In this document: piece after piece, positions 55,978 through 64,000 of the stretch
Numbering within the stretch: the stretch's first letter is position 1
Layout of the letters: each line of letters starts with the position of its first letter
DNA from: Reticulitermes speratus
Lineage: Eukaryota > Arthropoda > Insecta > Blattodea > Rhinotermitidae
Direction: 5' to 3'
Length of the DNA stretch: 64,000 nucleotides
Assembly: GCA_021186555.1 (NCBI GenBank)
Contig: JAJKFL010000006.1
Location: 42,948,705-43,012,704, forward strand
Made by a program: the position numbers and the translations under genes
Notes under the pieces: generated by a model
Told to the model about the DNA's origin: nothing
Database searches by the model: none
What the model saw: the letters and a program-made list of their open reading frames with translations, nothing else

Positions 55978-56610
55978 GCATTCATTCTGTAGTCTGTCTT
56001 ACGACAGGTCCGTAGCCTCTTCCAAAGCGAGTTCTCCACAGGGTGCGATCTAGTGCTTCCTCTTTCAATTTCCAGTAACTTTTCTTTTCCTTAAGGTCAT
56101 CCATTAGCTGCTTACGTCTTCTACCTCGTCGTCCCGTCATTTCTATCCTTCCTTCTAACTTTCCTTCAATCACGTGTTTCAGAAGGCAGTTTCTACACAA
56201 GATGTGACCAATCCAGTTAGCCTTTCTTCTTTTTATTGTATGTACGATATTCCTCTCCTCCTTGACTCTGTGTAATACTTCTTCATTTCTCACACGATCG
56301 GTCCAACTGATCTTCTCCATTCTTCTCCAGCACCACATTTCAAAACTTTCCAGATACTTCTGATCCACTTTCCCAAGTGTCCATGTTTCAGCACCACACA
56401 AAGCTACGCTCCAAATGTAGCACTTTACTAGTTTCTTCCTTAAATTTAATTCCAGTTTGCTGGTGAAAAGATTTTTCTTCTTGTTGAATGCTGCTTTTGC
56501 CATGGCAATTCTGGATTTAATTTCACGTGTACATCTTGCATCACTTGTTATCATGCTACCCAAATAATTGAAATATTCCACATTCTCCAATTGTTTTTTA
56601 TCTATCAAAA
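55978..56610 (-). mobile_element. LINE-1, 5'-truncated copy with target duplication
   Basis: A perfect 11-bp duplication TATGTCACTAT (55967-55977, 56611-56621) bounds the copy, so this is a whole insertion event, truncated 5' as usual for target-primed reverse transcription. The 3' end is GAATGAATGCA rather than poly-A, a short-tandem-repeat type of tail. Confidence 0.92.
55982..56608 (-). pseudogene. Non-LTR retrotransposon ORF2 C-terminus (LINE-1)
   Basis: An intact 208-codon frame covers the region after the reverse-transcriptase catalytic boxes: YFNYLGSMITSD near residue 13, AKAAFNKKKNLFTSKLEL (thumb-like), ALCGAETWTLGKVDQKYLES, FEMWCWRRMEKISWTDRVRN, RKANWIGHILCRN, an arginine-rich GRRGRRRKQ, and the end RTRFGRGYGPVVRQTTE. 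The upstream endonuclease and polymerase were never copied. The first ATG at 56608 is not a native start. The open frame suggests recent insertion. I lean to an RTE-like clade from the tail and C-terminus, without certainty. Confidence 0.85.
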
Positions 56611-56621
56611 TATGTCACTAT

Positions 56622-57770
56622 AGGACATTCAAAAGCTATAGTTTTAGATTCCTATGATAATTTATAAAAACATGGCAAAAAAGCGACTTGTTGAGGCAGG
56701 AAGATTATTAGCAAAAGTTATTTGTATGCCATAAAATTCTTTATTTTATTATACAACGGAAAATACGCAACTTTTTTAAGAAAATGTTTTTCTATAATGT
56801 TACATAATAAGATTGCTGCTTGTGAAGAGTTTCTTTAGTTTTCCTTATTACGGCAGTAACAAGTAAAACATTGCAGATAGGCGTGTTTTTGGTACGGACA
56901 AATTTGCAAACACGTTTATAGAGCCTTATTTTTTTTTAATTATGAACATTAATTAGTTGAGAAACAACAAATCTCTGAAGCTTCGTCTAATAAATTGCTT
57001 AAATAAAATAGTATTCATGCTACAAATAATTGATAAAATTTATAATTTGTAAAAGAATATAGTAAACTGATAGACGTTTAAAGGTACAAATTTATGAAAT
57101 ATTTAAATGGACTTTAAGATTTCTGCTTCATTTCCGTTAAAGTCAAATTATCAATATACTTCACCACATCTATTCATATAAAGAATTTCTGAGTTTTCCT
57201 AGAAAATATAGAAGCATATATTGTTTCCGTATTATCCTCATATTACAGAGGATTCTTTCCTTAAACAATATTAAACTGATAGGCCTTACTAACAGAAATT
57301 CAGTGTGTTTGTTTTGAAGACGGAACTGAATCATTCAGATAAATTTCACGCTTCCAGTAACTACTTTTCACGTTCTAGGGATTTAGCCGCTAACTAGACA
57401 AACGTCACAGAGGAGACGATATACACGAAAGGAGTTCCAGCAGGCGGATAGAGCGCTAAAATCAATAGAGAGATCTTCCAAAGCACGAAGACCCATTTCT
57501 TATACAAGATTTCAGCAAGAAATAGGCAGGACTGAAGCAAATAGAGTTATATCTAAAATGTGAGCGTTTTGAACGAAAATGTTATTACTGTATATACCGC
57601 CTGCTCTAAAATGTAAAAACCTTTCATAATGCCCAGAATTTGTAATTATGTCTTCCATTTATTTTGTCATTAGACGCAATATTTAACCTATAAAACCTTA
57701 CCCGTTTGGTCCTTGTAATGGAGAGGCAGTGTCTTTGCTATGAAGTGAAAAAGTATTTTTTTTGGTATAA
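56622..57770. other. Nothing recognised
   Basis: AT-rich, without frames over 60 codons. Confidence 0.3.
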
Positions 57771-57771
57771 A

Positions 57772-58090
57772 TTACATACACATGTTTCGAAGGGGTAAAC
57801 AAAGATTTTTTAATAAAAGACACTCTTGCTCCATACAAATTACAAGAGTGTATTTATTCTTATCATTTCTACAGTCAAATACAATACTTCATTTTTAAAA
57901 TAAGTACTTTGGCTACTATTTTCGGCTCATAAGAGACATACATTTGTAATGTATTTACCATTGCAAAAGTGGGATAAATCCTAATCACAAAACATATGGT
58001 GTTTTTCAGCTTGTAGCTTCTGTTATGGCCTGATAATGGATCTTATGAGCCGAAACTAGCAGCCAAAAAAATGTATTTTAAAAACAGAGT
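57772..58090. mobile_element. Decayed inverted hammerhead element
   Basis: A plus motif at 58026-58065 has stem I TGGC/GCCA, CTGATAA (core G changed to A), a GG.TC...GA.CC stem and GAAACTAG. A minus partner at 57908-57945 keeps GAGCCGAAAATAGTAGCC. TAAAATACATTTTT / AAAATAAGTACTTT ends are roughly inverted. Confidence 0.45.
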
Positions 58091-58786
58091 GTTGGATCTG
58101 ATTTCAGAACTAAAAATAATAAATACATCCTTAAATAAAGTTAGTACATAAGCAAGAGACATATATCTTATATGAGCAGGTGAAAATATCACACGAAATT
58201 TTTATCGTTTATGTGTATGCAGAGATTACTATAGCCTAAAGGGACGATAATATTAAAAGGGGCTTTAAAGGTATAAAATTTGCTGTTACGTCCTGGAGTC
58301 TACTAACTATGTTTGTCGCATAGATTTTTGGGAATATGTTGAAACCCTGTGATAAAGAGCAAGTAGATTCGAGTCGTGACGCTTCCGAGTGATATAAAGA
58401 ATGTCCTGGGTTTGAATAGTGGCCGGGACACCGACTGTTATGACTAACGTTGTTGTAGGAGAATACAAGCAGTTACGTTTATATACTGACTGTCTAATTT
58501 GATGATTATGCATTATTGATGGTTAAGTAAGACGGAGAGGTAAACCGGTTTAAAGGTAAATTAAAAAGCGTCTATACTGTAAAGTAAAGTGGCCATTAAA
58601 ATGGCCAATTTAAATAAAAATTGATATTGCTCTGACATTTTTTAAATTTATTAAATATCACACATAATTAAGTCATAATTAAATATAAACACAGTCTAAA
58701 TAAACAGTTTAAATTTTAATCAAAATCGATTTGTGAAATTATTAGTTTTTTTTTTCAAGCGAACAGACAGACGGAAAGGCAAAGAA

Positions 58787-59684
58787 AATTTGTAGGCGCT
58801 CCGTAAAATTTAGAGGCGCTCCGTAATATTTAGAGGCGCTCCGTAATATTTAGAGGCGCTCCGTAAAATATAGAGGCGCTCCGTAAAATTTAAAGGCGCT
58901 CCGTAATATTTCGAGGCGCTCCGTAAAATTTAGAGGCGCTCCGTAATATTTAGAGGCGCTCCGTAATATTTAGAGGCGCTCCGTAAAATTTAGAGGCGCT
59001 CCGTAAAATTTAGAGGCGCTCCGTAAAATTTAGAGGCGCTCCGTAAAATTTAGAGGCGCTCCGTAAAATTTAGAGGCGCTCCGTAAAATTTAGAGGCGCT
59101 CCGTAAAATTTAGAGGCGCTCCGTAATATTTAGAGGTGCTCCGTAATATTTAGAGGTGCTCCGTAAAATATAGAGGCGCTCCGTAAAATTTAGAGGCGCT
59201 CCGTAATATTTAGAGGTGCTCCGTAAAATATAGAGGCGCTCCGTAAAATTTAGAGGCGCTCCGTAAAATTTAAAGGCGCTCCGTAATATTTCGAGGCGCT
59301 CCGTAAAATTTAGAGGCGCTCCGTAAAATTTAGAGGCGCTCCGTAAAATTTAGAGGCGCTCCGTAAAATTTAGAGGCGCTCCGTAATATTTAGAGGCGCT
59401 CCGTAATATTTAGAGGCGCTCCGTAAAATATAGAGGCGCTCCGTAAAATTTAGAGGCGCTCCGTAATATTTAGAGGCGCTCCGTAAAATTTAGAGGCGCT
59501 CCGTAAAATTTAGAGGCGCTCCGTAAAATTTAGAGGCGCTCCGTAATATTTAGAGGCGCTCCGTAATATTTAGAGGCGCTCCGTAAAATATAGAGGCGCT
59601 CCGTAAAATTTAGAGGCGCTCCGTAATATTTAGAGGCGCTCCGTAAAATTTAGAGGCGCTCCGTAAAATTTAGAGGCGCTCCGT
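58787..59684. repeat. 20-bp satellite, about 45 copies, with higher-order structure
   Basis: Unit CCGTAAAATTTAGAGGCGCT. Variants: A (AAAATTTAGAGG), T (AATATTTAGAGG), B (AAAATATAGAGG), C (TTTAAAGG), D (TTTCGAGG), and t (AATATT with GGTGCT). The order is not random: the eight-unit block AAATTBAT appears at 59321-59480 and again at 59481-59640, and with t for T at 59061-59220. Confidence 0.97.
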
Positions 59685-60690
59685 AGGGATACGAACGGAC
59701 CAGACAAAGTTTGGTGTAAGTTTTTTTTTGCCCTGAAAGTGTATTTGTGTCAGTGACTGCACTGAATGGCGTTGTTTGCAGATGAGACTCAGTGCAGAGT
59801 GTCTGCCTCTTCCCGCCAGCTGCCGGCACTGGACCGTAAAAAGGGGGCAACCCCACCCTCATCATGTGCATCATTAAGCTCCAAGCTCCGCCCTTCCTTT
59901 TTTGCATTCTTTTTAGAAATCTCACGTTGTGATCACACAGATCGTACCCTTCGCTTTTTGTTCTTTCTGTATGTTTTGTTTCCAAAATTACAGACTTAAT
60001 TTCTGTTATGGGATTAGAAGCAATAAAGCAATAGAAAGCTGAACAAAATTCCGTAATAAGAGGTTCCATACATTTTTTATCCTCGTCAAATAAGGACAGG
60101 CCTCTAAATTCAACAGAAATTAAGTGGGCGGAGATCTACACGTCTTGTTCGGAGACAATGAAGGAAGAGATCACTTGAAAGATCTAACTTTATGCCAAAC
60201 ACACAGATAGGATAATATTCAAATGGACTGAATTCAACTGGCTCTTATGTGTAACGGTGGCGAGAACTTGTGAATACAGGAATAATTGTAACGCAGAGAA
60301 TATTTGGAGTGACAGGGCAACCACTAGCTTCTGAAGATATTTTCTGCTCTCCGTGTTTAATTATTTTGCTTGATGATTGCAACATGTGATAAAAATGTAC
60401 TGAAGAAAAAATCCAAAATTTTTTAAAATGTTAATATTTGGGAACTAAATTAAAAATCACGTAGAATGAGACAGTAAATGCGATAAGCCTACCAGTGCTT
60501 ATGACCACAAAAACTCATGCAAGTCAATGAAAGCCATTAAGACTACAGTCCTGACATACTGTGGGACCAGTATACGGCCGTACTGGGAACAGCACACAGT
60601 CTGAGGAATACACTGACCAAACTTTTAATTTGATTTGTAACGTATTTTGATTGACGGTATTACGTCACAGGCCTTAGGGACAATGATGGA
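59685..60690. other. Unassigned; GC-richer block
   Basis: 59760-59930 is clearly GC-richer than its surroundings (TCTTCCCGCCAGCTGCCGGC). A 139-codon minus frame (59650-60069) crosses it but ends in the satellite; I recognise no domain. Confidence 0.25.
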
Positions 60691-60691
60691 C

Positions 60692-61255
60692 TTTGTTTCA
60701 TGTAAGATGATATAGGAAATCTTGTACATATAAGAGAGGCAATGTACGTATCTTAACATTGAGGCGCGTTCGCGTAACCATTGTTACCGTAGAAAAGCAA
60801 TATGTATTATATATGCTGAGTGTTTGTCCGTAGCCTAGTTATCCAGCAAGGAAAGCGCATGCGCCGTACTATACTGTCATCTGTGGCCTGTCCGGCTCTA
60901 TCATGTTCTTCCACATCATCTCATAAACGGCACGATTTTCGGAAAATGAAATGTACACGTATATTTTGATTTTCTCTACAACTTTTGTCCGAAATATTTC
61001 TCATTCTAAGAATAAATCAGGCAGATATCACCATAAATGTACATAGGTATTCATATAAAGTACCCGTTACTCCTGTCAGATTTTAATGAAACTTGAATTT
61101 TCTAGACATATTTTCAAAAAATAAAAAAAAATATCAAATTCAATGAAATTCCGTCCAGTGGGGGCCGAGTTTTTCCATGCGGACGGACAGACGGAGAGAC
61201 AAACATGACAAAGCTAATAGCCGCTTCTCCAATTTTGAGAAAGCGCATAAAAATA
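60692..61255 (-). mobile_element. Unclassified repeat, family R
   Basis: The minus strand aligns with 25.5 and 36.5 kb: CTATTAGCTTTGTCATGTTT, GTCTCTCCGTCTGTCCGTCC, then the GGAAGAACATGATAGAGCCG box and CGCATGCGC end. The longest copy in the window; no frame of note. Confidence 0.65.
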
Positions 61256-61779
61256 TGTCAGTAAGTATTTACGAAGAGGACCAAAGTGTGGAAGTGCTTG
61301 CTGTTCTCTCTTCTTACGTCTTAGTTATTAGTCTGACCACAAGATGTCAGCACATGTGATCGGTACGACAACACGTAAACACGTAGATTAGAGGCCCTGT
61401 CTAGGTGGCATTTCTGGATTACGGACTGCTTCATTTAGGTCAGTCATTTCAGCACACATCTTAATCAGGATACTTATGTAGGGATTAATTTAGTTTCAAG
61501 CTTATTTTACAAGGCACTATTACATGGTGAACCCTAGGAAAAAGGCTTTGCCTTAGCTCACATAGACGGTAGGATGCAAGATGCTGTGAAAGCGATAAGG
61601 CTGCAATGAGCACACTGAAATATGTAACACAGTCTTACCAACCACGTTATTAGTGCTTTATGAAACTTGCATCCGCTCTGATTATACCGAAACGTCATTC
61701 AAGAAACAAATATTCTACGAAACGCTAGAAAAATGCAGGTTTCAACAAGATGATGCAAAGTGGATCGTTTTGCAAAGTC

Positions 61780-62007
61780 TCTGAAACCGGAATCTTCTCT
61801 CTTCTGGGATGTTACGCAATGTAGAATGGTATATTCTTACCGACGTTTAGGGACAACTTATCGGTCCCATCTTCAAGGGTCAAACATTCTTTTCTGGACT
61901 GATTGATCCTTGAAAATGGGACCTATGGGTTGTCCCCAAACGTCAGTAACTACATATATACACTGCGTAAGAGCGAGTATCTCATTTACACCATGGCGGA
62001 AGCCTAA
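61780..62007. mobile_element. Fold-back element, family F
   Basis: Left arm GGGATGTTACGCAATGTAG, CCGACGTTTAGGGACAACTT, CGGTCCCATCTTCAAGGGTC; right arm is its inverse (GATCCTTGAAAATGGGACCT, GGTTGTCCCCAAACGTCAG) ending CCATGGCGGAAGCCT, which inverts AGGCTTCCGCTGTGG of the copy at 31.5 kb. Confidence 0.75.
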
Positions 62008-62644
62008 TATCACGCTACGTCAGACTGGTTATTGAATACATCGATAGGTTGCTTATGTAAGTTAGGCTTGGTATTCAGCGAGCATGGCCGAAAATCAAAA
62101 TATCTCATCCAATGTTTCATAATATCTTAATATAATATTTCGCCTTTTTTTTATCATAATGGCTTATGGTCTCATACAAAATTGCCTTCGTTGTAACTTT
62201 AAGGTCGTCTAAATGTGGCTGAAACTAGGGCTTGTTTGAGATCGTTCGGGGAGTTTCTTCCATGTTGATTTTTAACAAAATACATGATTCTGGAATTTGT
62301 TCATTATTCACCGCGTACAGACTAACAATTATAATCAATAAAACACGATTTCTGTACACCAGTGGTGAAATGTACCAGGTAAATGACGGTGCAAAAATGT
62401 AAAAAACGAAACTTTTTGAATACCAATATTATTAATGTTAAGTGAATGCACAGACAAGTCCTTTTGTGTTCGTACGTAAAGCTAGTTTCGTAATGGATCA
62501 CAATATCTGACAACTGTAATGAGATGGAAATATTCTGTGGAGTTCCTTCATACGAAGTTTCTCAAAGGGGTTATAAGGTAGACTTCATGAAGTACCACAT
62601 ACGACCTACTGTGAAGCACGTACATGTTCAAATACAGCATCTTC
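62008..62644. other. Nothing recognised
   Basis: No assignable frame or repeat. Confidence 0.3.
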
Positions 62645-63255
62645 TGCCCACTCATGTTCCTTTGTAGAGCACGTACATGCCCAAATAAGGCAATAAAGGC
62701 CCACTCGTGTTCCTTTGTAGAGGACGTACATGCCCAAATAAGGCATTATGTTCCGACACCTGTTCCTTTGTAGAGCACGTACATGCCCAAATAAGGCAAT
62801 AAATGCCCACTCGTGTTCCTTTGCAGATCACGTACATGCCCAAATAAGGCAATAAATGCCCACTCGTGTTCCTTTGTAGAGGACGTACATGCCCAAATAA
62901 GGCATTATGTTCCGACACCTGTTCTTTGTAGAGCACGTACATGCCCAAATATGACATTATGTTCCGACCCCTGTTCCTTTGTAGAGCACGTACATGCCCA
63001 AATAAGGCACTACATGCCCACTCGTGTTCCTTTTAGAGCACGTACATGCCCAAATAAGGCATTATATACCCTCTCGTGTTCCTTTGTACAGCACGTACCT
63101 GCCCAAATACGGTACTATATGCCCTCTCGTGTTTCTTTGTACAGGACGTATATGCCCAAATATGGCATTGCATGTCCATTAGTGCTCCTTTGTAGAGCAC
63201 GTACGCGCCCAAATGCAGCATAATGTGCCCACTCATGTTCCTTTATAGAGGACGT
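62645..63255. repeat. 53-bp minisatellite, about 11 copies
   Basis: ACGTACATGCCCAAATAAGG recurs at 62671, 62724, 62777, 62830, 62883, 62935 and 62988, then more loosely. Two spacer types alternate irregularly (GCCCACTCGTG and TTCCGACACCTG). Divergence rises to the right. Open frames on both strands (up to 136 codons) are by-products. Confidence 0.95.
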
Positions 63256-64000
63256 ACCTAACACTTTGTGGTCATTTGCACAACTCCTCAGGACACTGTG
63301 CCAAGTCACTGCATATCTTCTTGATGTATCGTGGCGTTATGTATAAAAGCCACTCTACGTATTCTCCTCATTTTTCAATAGAGTCCTCTTGCCTGTTCTC
63401 TAAAGGCAAACACCGCACAAAGAAAAAAAATTTCATGAAGTCTCAGAATTTAGGATGAACATAAGAGTCGAATTGAAAGCAGTTCATTTACACTCCTTTA
63501 AAGACTTCTGTAGAAGTTTTATACGGATTGAAAGAGTGTGTGGCAGGCAATGGAGATCACTCTGAAGGACAATAAAACAAATTTTCCTCTCATTATATTT
63601 GTATCTGTTCTGACAGACCGTGTCTCGGAACTTTATTATTTCACGTCCCAAATATAAGGGCGGACAGTATAGAAGATATAGTAGGTGATGCTCGTGTTTT
63701 GCATCGTAACCTGACAGTAGCAATCTATCATTGCTTTCTGCACCTCTACTGGATGATGTCACACTACAGAGAAGAGTCTTCATGTAGTTCACACACAATT
63801 GTCCTCCATTACATTCTAACACCAGTGTTAGTATGCTGCTGAATGATGTGTAAGCAGATAAATCGCATGGAGAGGAAAATCAACCCTCTTGATTAGTACA
63901 ACTACTTAAAAGGGCCGTATTAACGGATTTTGAGTGTTACGGCAGTTAATGATTTATTGTAACTGTAGAAGAGGGTAAAAGGCGTATGGGAATGAATTTA
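63256..64000. other. Nothing recognised
   Basis: A 112-codon minus frame (63484-63822) has no motif I recognise. Confidence 0.25.

Noticed and set aside
59650..60069. 139-codon minus-strand frame in a GC-richer block
   Set aside because: It ends inside the satellite and has no recognisable domain or supporting signals.
62652..63223. 101- and 136-codon frames with regular cysteines
   Set aside because: Translation of a 53-bp minisatellite, open on both strands; the cysteine spacing follows the repeat period.
48830..63255. Two arrays with the same 53-bp period as evidence of common origin
   Set aside because: The monomers at 48.8 and 62.6 kb do not resemble each other; equal period is probably chance.

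Overview
This window reads as non-coding, repeat-packed nuclear DNA from an insect. The protein remnants (insect-type non-LTR retrotransposon C-termini, a mariner-type transposase) and the tRNA-headed SINE families recall large blattodean (cockroach or termite) genomes; that assignment is from memory of similar repeats and is an inference. I found no convincing host gene, no true tRNA or rRNA gene and no CRISPR array. Almost every long ORF is a transposon relic or a tandem repeat whose period is a multiple of three or happens to stay open.

Layout. 1-12.8 kb: a mariner-like element with doubled long terminal inverted repeats (1.0-2.4 kb), a 78-bp MITE derived from it (4.2 kb), SINEs of several kinds including a nest of three tRNA-like heads (7.9-8.5 kb), 46-bp and 36-bp minisatellites (10.1-11.2 kb), and a complete SINE with target-site duplication (12.5 kb). 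13-27 kb: fold-back elements, hammerhead-ribozyme-bearing insertions (14.6, 19.2-19.9, 24.4, 26.3 and 27.3 kb), LINE 3' ends, a 42-bp minisatellite open on both strands (22.5-23.2 kb). 27.8-43.7 kb: a CATA microsatellite, an internally triplicated LINE end (29.6-30.5 kb), SINEs with clear target duplications, LINE-2 copies and a 49-bp minisatellite. 44.5-52.7 kb: more hammerhead elements, a 50-bp perfect palindrome (45.9 kb), a second 78-bp MITE (47.6 kb), a LINE-2 copy split by a 557-bp hammerhead element with a 13-bp target duplication (51.1-51.7 kb), and a chimeric SINE (52.4-52.7 kb). 52.7-64 kb: the best preserved LINE-1 3' end, bounded by an 11-bp duplication (56 kb), a 20-bp satellite with higher-order structure (58.8-59.7 kb) and a 53-bp minisatellite (62.6-63.3 kb).

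The most interesting theme is the recurrent motif CTGANGA - hairpin - GAAA - short palindrome - TA/TC, flanked by complementary arms. This matches the conserved core of the hammerhead ribozyme with a very short stem III, as described for Penelope-like retroelements and related non-autonomous repeats. About a dozen good or decayed copies of at least six sequence types occur, several near one end of insertions bounded by 13-bp target duplications or long inverted arms, and several share a terminal motif resembling TGCATTNGTTGGT. A second theme is SINE modularity: two SINE families with different tRNA-like heads share the same 3' tail, suggesting one LINE machinery serves both.

SINE family labels A-E, LINE-1/2/3, F (fold-back) and R are local names for this window. 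Stretches not listed hold AT-rich DNA in which I recognise nothing.
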